Positions 1-8,658 of a DNA stretch of 37,309 nt are shown in pieces (the stretch's first letter is position 1; each line of letters opens with the position of its first letter). The translations under genes and the position numbers were made by a program. The notes beneath the pieces were generated by a model. It was not told the origin of the DNA and made no database searches. It saw nothing but the letters and a program-made list of their open reading frames with translations. The stretch comes from Mahella sp. (GTDB lineage: Bacteria; Bacillota; Clostridia; Mahellales; Mahellaceae): NCBI RefSeq assembly GCF_020054945.1, contig NZ_JAIHAU010000015.1, positions 1 through 37,309 on the forward strand, in the 5' to 3' direction.

Positions 1-2
1 GA

Positions 3-31
3 TTGACGAAAACACATCGAGATGATATTAT
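3..31 (+). promoter_or_regulatory. Candidate SigA-type promoter for the flavoprotein-purA pair
   Basis: TTGACG at 3-8 and TATTAT at 26-31 are separated by 17 bases, which fits the vegetative sigma consensus. It lies about 70 bases upstream of the flavoprotein gene at 104. A 7-bp perfect hairpin follows in the leader. Read from sequence only; the upstream gene is outside the window. Confidence 0.5.
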
Positions 32-37
32 ATACAA

Positions 38-58
38 GGATAATTTTGTGCATTATCC
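38..58 (+). other. Small hairpin in the 5' leader
   Basis: GGATAAT (38-44) and ATTATCC (52-58) form a perfect 7-bp stem with a 7-base loop. It lies just after the candidate promoter and is not followed by a T-run, so it is not a convincing terminator. It may be an mRNA 5' stabiliser or chance. Confidence 0.3.
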
Positions 59-103
59 CCGAACGTATTATACTTCGTGCCTTAAAGAAAGGGGATAAAA
101 GAC

Positions 104-1501
104 ATGGATAACAGATATGATGTTATCATAATAGGTGCCGGTCCAGCCGGCATATTCGCTGCTATAGAGCTTGTAAGGCATAGGCCCGGCATTAGGGTGC
201 TTATGTTGGAAAAAGGCAAACCCATAGCCGATAGGCAGTGTCCCAGCGGCAATAAAAGTGTGCAGTGTGCCCAATGCCGTCCCTGTTCCATAGTAAGTGG
301 ATGGGGCGGGGCGGGTGCTTTCAGCGATGGCAAACTTACGCTCACTACTGAATTCGGCGGCATGCTGAATGAATATATATCTGAGCAGGAATTGGAGGCT
401 CTCATACGGTATGTCGATGAGATATATGTGAAGTTTGGGGCTCCCAAAGAAGCGCATTCTTTGGTTGAAGATAAGATAGAGGATATAAAACGCCGCGCGG
501 CCGCAGCCGACTTGAAATTCATACCAGCCGTCATAAAACATCTAGGCACCGACCGTTGCTTTCAGATTCTCAAAAATATAGAGGAGTATTTGCGGGAGTG
601 CGTGGATATATTGACGTTGACCTCGGTAAAGGATATATTGACCGAACGCGGGCGTGCCATCGGCGTTAAGACTGAGAATGGCGATGTGTATTATGCGGAT
701 TACGTCATAGCGGGTCCGGGCAGAGAGGGCGCCGAATGGTTCCAAAAGCAGACCAGGAGGTTGAGGCTTAAGACCGCAAATAATGCAGTGGATATAGGTG
801 TGCGCGTAGAAGTTCCGGCCGTCGTAATGAAAGAATTGACCGATGCCGTGTATGAGTCTAAGCTATTATATTATAGCAGGTCGTTCGACGATAAGGTCAG
901 GACGTTTTGTATGAATCCATACGGCGAGGTGGTGGTGGAGAACAACGACGGCATACGGACGGTAAACGGCCACAGCTATGCTGATAAGAGTACCGACAAT
1001 ACCAACTTCGCCTTATTGGTAAGCAAGGATTTCACAGAGCCGTTTAATGCGCCCATCGAGTACGGTAAATATATAGCATCTCTAGCCAATATGCTTGGCG
1101 AAGGTGTGCTTGTTCAAAGATTAGGGGATTTACTTGACGGTAGGCGTTCTACCCCCGATAGGATAAAAAAAGGCCTTGTGGAACCTACATTAAAAGATGC
1201 CACACCCGGTGACCTGAGCTTGGTGCTACCGTATAGGCATTTAATGGATATAATAGAGATGCTGCAGGCCTTGGATAAGATTGCGCCCGGCGTATATTCG
1301 AAACATACATTGATGTACGGCGTGGAGGTAAAATTTTATTCGGCCAGAGCGGAGTTAAGCCGGCATCTTGAAACTAAAGTGGAAAATCTGTTTGCGGCAG
1401 GCGACGGTGCAGGTGTTACGCGCGGCCTGGCACAGGCATCGGCATCGGGCGTCATAGTGGCAAGAGCCATCCTTGATAAGATGGGCTTAAAAAGTTTATA
1501 G
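104..1501 (+). CDS. FAD-dependent dehydrogenase, COG2509-type flavoprotein
   Basis: 465-residue NAD(P)/FAD-dependent oxidoreductase. An N-terminal Rossmann FAD motif GAGPAG sits at residues 11-16 after a hydrophobic strand, and the C-terminal FAD-contact segment (AAGDGAG) lies near residue 430. Cys46, Cys55, Cys58 and Cys61 form a Cys-rich loop of the CxxCxxC kind soon after the FAD motif, typical of this poorly characterised family and possibly a metal or redox site. The substrate is not known. Probably cytosolic, with no signal peptide or membrane segment seen. The AAAGGGG at 88-94 gives a ribosome site for the ATG at 104. The purA gene starts 17 bases after its stop, so the two are probably co-transcribed. 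The broad family is secure; the specific reaction is not. Confidence 0.88.
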   Translation: MDNRYDVIIIGAGPAGIFAAIELVRHRPGIRVLMLEKGKPIADRQCPSGNKSVQCAQCRPCSIVSGWGGAGAFSDGKLTLTTEFGGMLNEYISEQELEALIRYVDEIYVKFGAPKEAHSLVEDKIEDIKRRAAAADLKFIPAVIKHLGTDRCFQILKNIEEYLRECVDILTLTSVKDILTERGRAIGVKTENGDVYYADYVIAGPGREGAEWFQKQTRRLRLKTANNAVDIGVRVEVPAVVMKELTDAVYESKLLYYSRSFDDKVRTFCMNPYGEVVVENNDGIRTVNGHSYADKSTDNTNFALLVSKDFTEPFNAPIEYGKYIASLANMLGEGVLVQRLGDLLDGRRSTPDRIKKGLVEPTLKDATPGDLSLVLPYRHLMDIIEMLQALDKIAPGVYSKHTLMYGVEVKFYSARAELSRHLETKVENLFAAGDGAGVTRGLAQASASGVIVARAILDKMGLKSL

Positions 1502-1518
1502 AGGAGTATGATGAGAAT

Positions 1519-2802
1519 ATGGCATGTATGGTGATAATAGGTGCTCAGTGGGGCGATGAGGGCAAAGGTAAAATAACCGATTATATAGCTGCTCGTTCCG
1601 ATGTGGTAGTCCGCTATCAGGGAGGGAATAATGCAGGCCATACCGTGGAGACCGATGCCGGACAATTTAAACTGCATCTGGTGCCGTCGGGTATCATGTA
1701 CAGCGATAAAATATGTATAATAGGCAATGGTCTGGTTATAGATCCGGCAGCCCTTTTGGAAGAGATGGATTACTTGGCGGCGCGTGGCATATCGCTGGAT
1801 AATCTCCTGATTAGCGATAGGGCACATGTTGTATTTCCGTATCATAAATTGCTGGATTCGTTATCGGAAAAAAGCCGCGGCGATGATGATATAGGCACTA
1901 CCCTTAAGGGCATCGGGCCTTGTTATACAGATAAGATAGCGCGGAGAGGTTTGCGTGTATGCGATATGATGGATGAAAGGGTATTTGCAGATAAGCTGAA
2001 AATAGCCATGGAAGAGGCTAATCTTCTGATCGAAAGGGTATACAACGAACAGCCCGTTGATTATGATAAGGTGCTCGATGAATATTTATCCTATGTGGAG
2101 CGGCTGAAACCGCATGTGGCGGATACATCGGCTATATTATACGATCTTATAAAATCCGATAAAAATATATTGTTTGAAGGTGCCCAAGGTACATTGCTCG
2201 ATATAGATATGGGAACATATCCATATGTAACATCATCTCATCCGATATCGGGTGGGGTATGCGTGGGTGCCGGGATAGGCCCCACTGTCATAGACAGCGT
2301 TTTAGGCGTGATTAAGGCATATACCACGAGGGTGGGCAAAGGTCCGTTTCCTACAGAGTTAAATGACAGCATAGGGGATGTTTTGAGAGAAAAAGGCAAC
2401 GAATATGGTACTACGACAGGTCGCCCGAGACGTTGCGGATGGTTCGATGCCGTGATAGCCCGTTACGCCGTGAGGGTTAATGGTCTGACATCGTTGGCTT
2501 TAACCAAACTGGACACCTTAGGCGGCTTTGATAAGATAAAAGTATGCGTGGGTTATGATAAAAGCGGCAGCATGATAAAAGAATTTCCTGCGTCTCTGGA
2601 AGAACTGGCTGAATGCATGCCGGTATATCAGGAAGTGGATGGATGGGAAGAGGACATATCCGATATAAAAAGGTATGAGGACCTGCCCGTTAATGCTCGC
2701 AGATATGTAGAGCTCATAGAGCATTTATGCGGTGTTAAAGTATCGATGATAGCCGTTGGCCCTAAGCGCCAGCAAACCATAGTGCGCCAAAATATTTATT
2801 GA
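1519..2802 (+). CDS. purA: Adenylosuccinate synthetase
   Basis: 427 residues, the usual length for PurA, which condenses IMP and aspartate with GTP to form adenylosuccinate in AMP synthesis. The P-loop-like motif GDEGKGK with the catalytic Asp13 is at residues 12-18. NNAGHT follows near residue 40, and the later GTTTGRPRRCGW and the GTP-binding TKLD motifs are present. The start at 1519 matches the family N terminus; GAGGAG at 1501-1506 is a rather distant ribosome site (12 bases). It follows the COG2509 flavoprotein closely. The next gene, a histidine kinase, starts 36 bases downstream, so the transcript may continue. Confidence 0.97.
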   Translation: MACMVIIGAQWGDEGKGKITDYIAARSDVVVRYQGGNNAGHTVETDAGQFKLHLVPSGIMYSDKICIIGNGLVIDPAALLEEMDYLAARGISLDNLLISDRAHVVFPYHKLLDSLSEKSRGDDDIGTTLKGIGPCYTDKIARRGLRVCDMMDERVFADKLKIAMEEANLLIERVYNEQPVDYDKVLDEYLSYVERLKPHVADTSAILYDLIKSDKNILFEGAQGTLLDIDMGTYPYVTSSHPISGGVCVGAGIGPTVIDSVLGVIKAYTTRVGKGPFPTELNDSIGDVLREKGNEYGTTTGRPRRCGWFDAVIARYAVRVNGLTSLALTKLDTLGGFDKIKVCVGYDKSGSMIKEFPASLEELAECMPVYQEVDGWEEDISDIKRYEDLPVNARRYVELIEHLCGVKVSMIAVGPKRQQTIVRQNIY

Positions 2803-2838
2803 TTAAGGCTTTTTATATAGTCGGCCCGGAGAGGATCG

Positions 2839-4161
2839 ATGATCCAAACCGGGTTTATGTTAATGCGGTTGATAGGGGGCAAGGAGATGAACCAGCAGGT
2901 TAATGCATCAATTGTGGATAATATGCGGTTGCTATGGACCGCCATACAGAAGTCTTGGCAGCGTGGCGTAAAAAAGGAATTGCACCCTCATGAATTAAAA
3001 GGTACTAGAGTCCTATCTGCAAAGGAAATAACCGCTATAAAGAAAGAAAAAGTCCGTTTTTTGGATTTTATATCGATATATTTGGATTATATTGAGTTTT
3101 TGTTTATGAGCAAGCCGTATTCCATAATATTTTGCGATGAATATGGTATAACATTGAACCATCGCGCATATGGCATAGATATATCAGTTCAGGAAGGAAT
3201 GATATGGGGTGAAGATTACATAGGCGTTAATGCGATAGGGACGTGCTTGAAAGAAGAAATGCCCACGATGGTTATCGGCGAGGAACATGACTGGGAGGTG
3301 ATGAAAGATAAAGCAAGCTTTGCTGTGCCGCTATTAGATATCGATCGCAATATAATAGGGGCGTTGGCCATTATATTGATGCTTAATGACGGCGATCCGG
3401 CTATAATGGCGCTTATGATTATGATGGCCGATATGATTACAAGGCATTGGGCGGATGATAAGGAATTGCTGTTGCTGAGAAATAGACTGGCGGCCTCGGA
3501 GCGAGCGGAGGACAATGTTCAAAGCAACGCCTCGGTGCTTTCACATGAAGTGAGGAATTCTATTTCCACGCTCGGCGCTTACATACAGCTATTGCAATTG
3601 GACAAGCTGGTGGACGATGAGAGGGCCAATAAAATGCTCGAAGAAATGGCACGTGTAAACCGCATGATGCAGGACTTCAGGCGCCTCACCAAATATATTA
3701 AGTTCAAATTCAGCGATTTTAACATAAATGATGTGCTCAATAAGGTTGTTGAATTTATGTTACCTAAGGTTCAATTAAAGGGAATAGAGGTTATAACCGA
3801 GCTAGATGGCCAAGAAATTTACATAAACGGTGACATGGACGCTATAGAGCAGGTATTTTTAAATCTGCTGGAGAACTCTATACAGGCAATAGAAGGCGAT
3901 GTAGGACATATATGGATTAAATCGTTGCGACACAATGACAGCGTAAAAATTATAATAAGGGATGATGGCTGCGGCATATCCGATGAAAATAAAGAGAATC
4001 TGTTTAAGCCGTTTTTTACCACGAAGGCCTCCGGATCGGGCATAGGTTTGGCTTTCTGCAAGGATGTGCTCAAAGCTCATGGAGGCGATATAACGGCCGA
4101 AAGCCGAGAAGGGGAGTACACATCCTTTACCATAACATTGCCTTTGGGGGACTGCATTTAA
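2839..4161 (+). CDS. Cytosolic GAF-domain sensor histidine kinase
   Basis: 440 residues with no membrane segment. The N-terminal 200 residues resemble the AcoR-type GAF region (EGMIWGEDYIGVNAIGT followed by a VIGEEHD stretch), which in the AcoR family precedes sigma-54 activation domains. The transmitter follows: H-box SHEVRNS with the probable phospho-His at about residue 236 counted from 2839, an N-box (NLLENSIQAI), G1 DDGCGIS, and G2 GSGIGLAFCKDVLKAHGG. No response regulator lies next to it, so it is an orphan kinase; sporulation phosphorelay kinases are one possible class. Start uncertain: ATG 2839 has GGAGAGG four bases upstream, while ATG 2887 directly abuts AAGGAG. I keep 2839. Confidence 0.85.
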   Translation: MIQTGFMLMRLIGGKEMNQQVNASIVDNMRLLWTAIQKSWQRGVKKELHPHELKGTRVLSAKEITAIKKEKVRFLDFISIYLDYIEFLFMSKPYSIIFCDEYGITLNHRAYGIDISVQEGMIWGEDYIGVNAIGTCLKEEMPTMVIGEEHDWEVMKDKASFAVPLLDIDRNIIGALAIILMLNDGDPAIMALMIMMADMITRHWADDKELLLLRNRLAASERAEDNVQSNASVLSHEVRNSISTLGAYIQLLQLDKLVDDERANKMLEEMARVNRMMQDFRRLTKYIKFKFSDFNINDVLNKVVEFMLPKVQLKGIEVITELDGQEIYINGDMDAIEQVFLNLLENSIQAIEGDVGHIWIKSLRHNDSVKIIIRDDGCGISDENKENLFKPFFTTKASGSGIGLAFCKDVLKAHGGDITAESREGEYTSFTITLPLGDCI

Positions 4162-4232
4162 AATGCGAATAATCTATGCAATGTACTATTATATATAATA
4201 GAGCGGTAACTATAAGAGAAAGAGGGGAAATG

Positions 4233-5807
4233 ATGAGAGTATATTACATAACTCAGAAGACCATAAAAATCTTGTTGCTCATAACTGTTGTGGCTATACT
4301 TGGCATTGCGGCATGGGACGCATGGCATACGCATGTGGCTCAAGGCCCGCATTATAATGATGTAACACCGCTTTTACCGTCTGCTGTTTCAGAACGGACA
4401 GAAGGCTTGGATCATTACACGATAGATGTGAGCCTTGATGCCCAAAATCATAAACTGCACGCTGTACAAACAGTGATATATACTAACAAAGAAAATACGG
4501 CTTTAAGGGAATTATACTTTCATCTGTATCCCAATGCTTACAGGTCTCAAGGTACGGCACCGTTTGAAAATCAGGATATGGCCATGGCCTATCCGAATGG
4601 CTTTTCCGCAGGCGGTATAGATATAAAATCGGTAAATATAGACGGTAAGCCGGTTTCTTTTGAAGTAACTGGCCAGGATAATACCGCTATGAAATTGATA
4701 TTACCGTCTTCACTCCAAAGCGGGGGAAAGCTTCAGATAGATATGGAATACGATATTATCCTTCCTAATAGCGTCGGCCGTTTTGGATATGGAGATTATA
4801 CGTTTAATATAACCAACTGGTATCCTATATTGGCTGTGTATGATAAAGGCGGATGGCATACCGACCCTTACTATGCCATAGGTGATCCGTTTTACAGCGA
4901 TATGGCCGATTATGACGTTACTATAACAGCACCTTCATCGTTTACGATAGCCTCTACAGGAGCGATAACGGGTACTGACAAACAGGGCGATAAACAGCGC
5001 TGGACTGTATCAGCTAAAGCTGTGCGAGATTTTGCGTGGGTGGCCAGCGATGACTTCAGCGTTTTACAAAAGCAGATAGGCGATACGATGGTGAGTTCAT
5101 ATCATTTCTCGCGCCAATCCGGTCAAAAAGCGCTTGAGTATGCATCCGATGCCTTGTCAATATTTAATGATACTTTTGGCCTTTATCCGTATGGGCAATT
5201 TTCAGTGGTACAGGCGGATTTTTTCATTGGGGGCATGGAGTATCCTAACTTGGTCATGATAGATCAAAGCCTTTATACATCTATGACGCGCGATATATTG
5301 GAATATGTGGTTGTCCATGAAACAGCGCATCAATGGTGGTATAGCGTGGTAGGTAACGACGAGGTCAACGAGCCATGGCTGGATGAAGCATTAGCGGAAT
5401 ATTCAACCATAATGTATTTTGAAAAAAAGTATGGGCAGGAGGTGAAAGACAATGTTTTAAACAATATGGTAAAAGCCAAATATAATACGCTGGATCAATA
5501 TATCTCTCAGGGGGAGACGAATGAAGCCATATTGCGCCCGGTATATGAGTTTGAAAACGAGTATGTGTATGATATTCTGGTTTATGGCAAAGGGGCTATG
5601 ATGCTGGATGCTTTACGCCAGAAGGTGGGCAATGATGCGTTTGACAATATACTGAAAGAATACTATAAGGAACGCGCTTTCACTATTGCAACTACTCAAG
5701 ATTTTATCGAAATAAGCAAAAAAATAAGTAAAATGGAACTGGATGATTTCTTCGAGGAATGGCTTATGCCTCAAGGCGATGATCAAATGTATATTTTGGT
5801 AAGTTAG
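4233..5807 (+). CDS. Membrane-anchored M1-family zinc metallopeptidase
   Basis: About 524 residues. The gluzincin signature HETAH is at residues 362-366, followed after 18 residues by Glu385, giving HEXXH-(X)18-E for zinc binding and catalysis as in M1 aminopeptidases. An N-terminal hydrophobic stretch (roughly residues 7-26, KILLLITVVAILGIAAW) looks like an uncleaved signal anchor, placing the catalytic domain outside the membrane. The family is usually longer; this is a compact version ending soon after the catalytic half. A tandem ATGATG at 4230-4235 follows AGAGGGG; I prefer the second ATG for spacing, and a longer reading from 4176 has no ribosome site. Its substrate cannot be told. Confidence 0.9.
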   Translation: MRVYYITQKTIKILLLITVVAILGIAAWDAWHTHVAQGPHYNDVTPLLPSAVSERTEGLDHYTIDVSLDAQNHKLHAVQTVIYTNKENTALRELYFHLYPNAYRSQGTAPFENQDMAMAYPNGFSAGGIDIKSVNIDGKPVSFEVTGQDNTAMKLILPSSLQSGGKLQIDMEYDIILPNSVGRFGYGDYTFNITNWYPILAVYDKGGWHTDPYYAIGDPFYSDMADYDVTITAPSSFTIASTGAITGTDKQGDKQRWTVSAKAVRDFAWVASDDFSVLQKQIGDTMVSSYHFSRQSGQKALEYASDALSIFNDTFGLYPYGQFSVVQADFFIGGMEYPNLVMIDQSLYTSMTRDILEYVVVHETAHQWWYSVVGNDEVNEPWLDEALAEYSTIMYFEKKYGQEVKDNVLNNMVKAKYNTLDQYISQGETNEAILRPVYEFENEYVYDILVYGKGAMMLDALRQKVGNDAFDNILKEYYKERAFTIATTQDFIEISKKISKMELDDFFEEWLMPQGDDQMYILVS

Positions 5808-5935
5808 CGTTTACATTATATACAATAATAAATTTTGATGAAAAGAAGGATTTTTTAAATTTATGGCGAATTAATAATATTGTAATATAACGCAATAGTT
5901 TTGTAATATTTGAAAGGGGTAATATAAAATAAGCT

Positions 5936-7528
5936 ATGAATACTGAAAGATGGAGGGGATACTGGCGCTCTATGAGGGTATGGTTCAAGAGCGGTGCAGA
6001 TTTTCTCATCAGCAGAAATATATGGGATAAATTACGTAAAAAAATATCGGATACATATGAACAATTAAAAAAATATAACCAAACTTTGTACATAAAATAT
6101 AAAAAAGCGATAATCGTTGTTAAATCTAAAATCATTGCTATTGGAAAGTCTTTGGAAGCATGGCGGCTCCAAAAGCCTCCATACAAGAAGCTTATCTCGG
6201 TAGGATTATTGGCTGCTCTTTGCTATGGCAGTATGTTTGCATATAATAAAGCTGAGGCGTACAAAATAGCCAATACCCCTATAGCTGCCGTGGAAGTGCT
6301 GTTTAAGGGGGAAAGTATAGGCGTAGTAGCATCTGAAGAACCTTTACAACAGGCTATAGAGGATATGGAGCGCCAAATAGAGGATTATTATAAGATGGAC
6401 GTTGTGTCGGTGGACGATATCGTATTTTCACCGACTGCCGTTAAACCGGCTTTGATAGAAAATAACGATGCCATTCTGAATGTTATAAAAGATGGTATGC
6501 ATTTTAAGGTTAAGGCTACGGCCATACTTGTCAATGGCCAGCAGATAGCTGTTGTAAAAGATGAATCTGAGGCCCAGACGGTATTGGACAGAATAAAGCA
6601 GCCATATATAGATAAAGCCAAAGATAATCCAAATATTAAGGAAGTGCGCATAGCCGACGATGTACAATTAGTGGAAAAACTGGTAGAATATAGCGATATA
6701 GAGAACGCTGATGATGTATATAAAAGGATTAAAGACGGCGATGAAGGCAAAAAAGTATATGAGGTGAAAGACGGTGACACCATATGGGCTATCGCCAAGC
6801 GCTACAAGTTGTCATTGGACGACATACAGAAAGCCAATCCTGATATCACATCGCTCGACGACTTGCAGATAGGGGATAAAATAAATCTTACAGTACCGAA
6901 GGAGATCATAAATGTTGAAACGGTGGAACGGATAGAATACACCGAAGACATACCTTATGAGACCGTTTATAAAGAGGATGGCAAGCTTTATAAGAACCAG
7001 TCCAAAGTTTTAACAGAGGGTTCAAACGGGCAACGGGAAATAGTGGCTGATGTTATAAAAATCAACGGCGTAGAGCAAAAACGAACGATAATATCAGATA
7101 ATGTTGTAAAAAATAAGAGGGATCAAGTAATAGCAAAAGGAACCAAACCGTTGCCGTCTATTATAGGAACAGGCAATATAGGGCTGCCCGCGCGTGGGCG
7201 TATAACATCGCGATTTGGTTATAGAGGCAAGGAATTCCATGCGGGCGTGGATATAGCGGCACCATATGGCTCGCCTATACATGCGGCCGATAACGGCAAG
7301 GTTATATTTGCCGGCTGGAATGGCAATTACGGCAATTTAGTAAAGATAGACCATGGCAACGGTATGGTTACATACTATGCGCACGCCAGCCGCATTGCCG
7401 TAAAAGTCGGACAAGCAGTGGCTAAAGGACAGCTAATAGCTTATGTAGGCAGCACTGGTAGAAGCACTGGTCCGCACGTCCATTTTGAAGTGAGGAAGAA
7501 CGGCAAACCAATAAACCCAATGAGATAA
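5936..7528 (+). CDS. LysM-G5-M23 cell-wall endopeptidase with cytosolic N-terminus
   Basis: 530 residues. Order: a basic, non-signal N-terminal region of about 85 residues; one membrane span near residues 86-105 (SVGLLAALCYGSMFAY); a linker domain; a LysM domain (about 275-320, YEVKDGDTIWAIAKRY); a G5 domain (about 323-400, ending VVKNKRDQVIAKGTK); and a C-terminal M23/LytM peptidase (about 418-530) with zinc motifs HAGVD and HVHFE. Extracellular peptidoglycan hydrolysis is expected, in a lineage where such proteins act in growth or spore-coat remodelling. The ATG at 5936 lies 16 bases after AAGGGG; ATG 5972 is an alternative start. The gene ends at 7528, one base before the convergent ogt gene ends at 7529. 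Confidence 0.92.
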   Translation: MNTERWRGYWRSMRVWFKSGADFLISRNIWDKLRKKISDTYEQLKKYNQTLYIKYKKAIIVVKSKIIAIGKSLEAWRLQKPPYKKLISVGLLAALCYGSMFAYNKAEAYKIANTPIAAVEVLFKGESIGVVASEEPLQQAIEDMERQIEDYYKMDVVSVDDIVFSPTAVKPALIENNDAILNVIKDGMHFKVKATAILVNGQQIAVVKDESEAQTVLDRIKQPYIDKAKDNPNIKEVRIADDVQLVEKLVEYSDIENADDVYKRIKDGDEGKKVYEVKDGDTIWAIAKRYKLSLDDIQKANPDITSLDDLQIGDKINLTVPKEIINVETVERIEYTEDIPYETVYKEDGKLYKNQSKVLTEGSNGQREIVADVIKINGVEQKRTIISDNVVKNKRDQVIAKGTKPLPSIIGTGNIGLPARGRITSRFGYRGKEFHAGVDIAAPYGSPIHAADNGKVIFAGWNGNYGNLVKIDHGNGMVTYYAHASRIAVKVGQAVAKGQLIAYVGSTGRSTGPHVHFEVRKNGKPINPMR

Positions 7529-7999
7529 TTAATTTCTTTCCAACTGCAGAAGCCGTGACTTTAACTCTACTCCGCCAGCATAGCCTGTAAGGCTGCCGTT
7601 TGAGCCGATCACGCGGTGGCAGGGGATGATTATGGCGATAGGGTTTTTATTGCAGGCCATTCCTACTGCGCGGAAGGCTTTTGGCTGTCCAATTGCCTCG
7701 GCCACCTGCTTATAGCTTCGCGTTTTGCCATAGGGTATGGTTTGAAGCGCGGCCCATACCTTTTGCTGGAAAATAGTGCCTTTCGGTGCCAGCGGCAGCT
7801 CAAAAGAGCAGCGCTCTTTTTTGAGGTACTGCTCTATCTGTCGGGCTGCTTCCTTTATCAGCGGTGTTTCGCTCAAATCGCCATGATTTGCGATGTCTAT
7901 GTTGCCGAAAGAAACGGCAACTATGGCAGCGCCATTATCTGCTATATTGATTCGTCCTATGTCGGTTTCATAGAAGAATATGTTTTTAATTTCAATCAC
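7529..7999 (-). CDS. ogt: Methylated-DNA--protein-cysteine methyltransferase
   Basis: 156 residues, typical of Ogt-type single-domain suicide repair enzymes that move the alkyl group from O6-alkylguanine to their own cysteine. The active site PCHRV has Cys127, followed by GYAGG; the recognition helix region FRAVGMACNKNP precedes it. The start is GTG at 7999, right after a TAGG ribosome-site remnant. It is convergent with, and adjacent to, the M23 peptidase gene with no space for a terminator between them. Confidence 0.95.
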   Translation of the reverse strand: MIEIKNIFFYETDIGRINIADNGAAIVAVSFGNIDIANHGDLSETPLIKEAARQIEQYLKKERCSFELPLAPKGTIFQQKVWAALQTIPYGKTRSYKQVAEAIGQPKAFRAVGMACNKNPIAIIIPCHRVIGSNGSLTGYAGGVELKSRLLQLERN

Positions 8000-8076
8000 C
8001 TACCGATTACATGATACCATATCAAAAGCTTTGAAACAATCTCTTATTGTTGCTTAAAAAATCTTTAATGCAACTA

Positions 8077-8105
8077 TTGACATAACCGTTGCGATATTGT
8101 ATACT
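8077..8105 (+). promoter_or_regulatory. Promoter of the tRNA operon
   Basis: A perfect TTGACA (8077-8082), a 17-base spacer and TATACT (8100-8105). Transcription would start near 8112, about 25 bases before the first tRNA. This near-consensus strength is typical of stable-RNA promoters. Confidence 0.85.
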
Positions 8106-8136
8106 TATAATCGTCGCCGATGAGGCAATCGCGAGT

Positions 8137-8212
8137 GGGCGCATAGCTCAGCTGGAAGAGCACTTGCTTTACACGCAAGGGGTCACAGGTTCGAGCCCTG
8201 TTGTGCCCACCA
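8137..8212 (+). tRNA. tRNA-Val (anticodon UAC)
   Basis: 76 nt with encoded CCA. The acceptor GGGCGCA pairs with TGTGCCC, the anticodon stem CTTGC/GCAAG carries loop TTTACAC with anticodon TAC, and the T-arm has GGTTCGAGCCC. First gene of a five-tRNA operon. Confidence 0.97.
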
Positions 8213-8218
8213 TAACGC

Positions 8219-8296
8219 GGCCCAGTAGCTCAGTCGGTTTAGAGCGCTAGCCTGTCACGCTAGAGGTCGAGGGTTCGAGCCCCTTCTGGGTCGCCA
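8219..8296 (+). tRNA. tRNA-Asp (anticodon GUC)
   Basis: 78 nt with encoded CCA. The acceptor GGCCCAG pairs with CTGGGTC, and the anticodon stem CTAGC/GCTAG carries loop CTGTCAC. The gap from tRNA-Val is only 6 bases. Confidence 0.97.
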
Positions 8297-8305
8297 TTAT
8301 TTTAT

Positions 8306-8381
8306 GCCTCGGTAGCTCAGTCGGTAGAGCAGGGGACTGAAAATCCCCGTGTCGGTGGTTCGATTCCGCCCCGAGGCACCA
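8306..8381 (+). tRNA. tRNA-Phe (anticodon GAA)
   Basis: 76 nt with encoded CCA. The acceptor GCCTCGG pairs with CCGAGGC, and the anticodon stem GGGGA/TCCCC carries loop CTGAAAA. Confidence 0.97.
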
Positions 8382-8399
8382 TATATAGAAATCTGATAT

Positions 8400-8474
8400 G
8401 CGGGAGTGGCTCAGTGGTAGAGCGTTGCCTTGCCAAGGCAAATGTCGCGGGTTCGAATCCCGTCTTCCGCTCCA
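8400..8474 (+). tRNA. tRNA-Gly (anticodon GCC)
   Basis: 75 nt with encoded CCA. The acceptor GCGGGAG pairs with CTTCCGC, and the anticodon stem TTGCC/GGCAA carries loop TTGCCAA. Confidence 0.97.
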
Positions 8475-8485
8475 CAACATATGAG

Positions 8486-8507
8486 GCCGGCTGTATAATG
8501 AGCCGGC
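8486..8507 (+). other. Hairpin in the tRNA-Gly/tRNA-Cys spacer
   Basis: GCCGGCT (8486-8492) and AGCCGGC (8501-8507) pair perfectly around an 8-base loop in the longest spacer of the tRNA operon. There is no proper T-run, so it is more likely a processing or attenuation element than a full terminator. Confidence 0.5.
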
Positions 8508-8519
8508 GCAATTTTATAC

Positions 8520-8594
8520 GGCGACGTAGCCAAGAGGTAAGGCGGAGGTCTGCAAAACCTCTATTCCTCGGTTCGAATCCGGGCGTCGCCTCCA
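8520..8594 (+). tRNA. tRNA-Cys (anticodon GCA)
   Basis: 75 nt with encoded CCA. The acceptor GGCGACG pairs with CGTCGCC, and the anticodon stem GAGGT/ACCTC carries loop CTGCAAA. Last tRNA of the operon. Confidence 0.97.
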
Positions 8595-8601
8595 AAGAAC
8601 C

Positions 8602-8632
8602 AAAAAGGCGGGATATATTGCCCCGCCTTTTT
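8602..8632 (+). terminator. Intrinsic terminator of the tRNA operon
   Basis: AAAAAGGCGGG (8602-8612) and CCCGCCTTTTT (8622-8632) form a G+C-rich stem with a T-run, 8 bases after tRNA-Cys. Confidence 0.92.
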
Positions 8633-8658
8633 GTTATATCAGCGCAGAGGTTTGATTT

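Noticed and set aside
7616-8014. 132-codon plus-strand open frame
   Set aside because: Antisense to the ogt gene, which has an intact active site.
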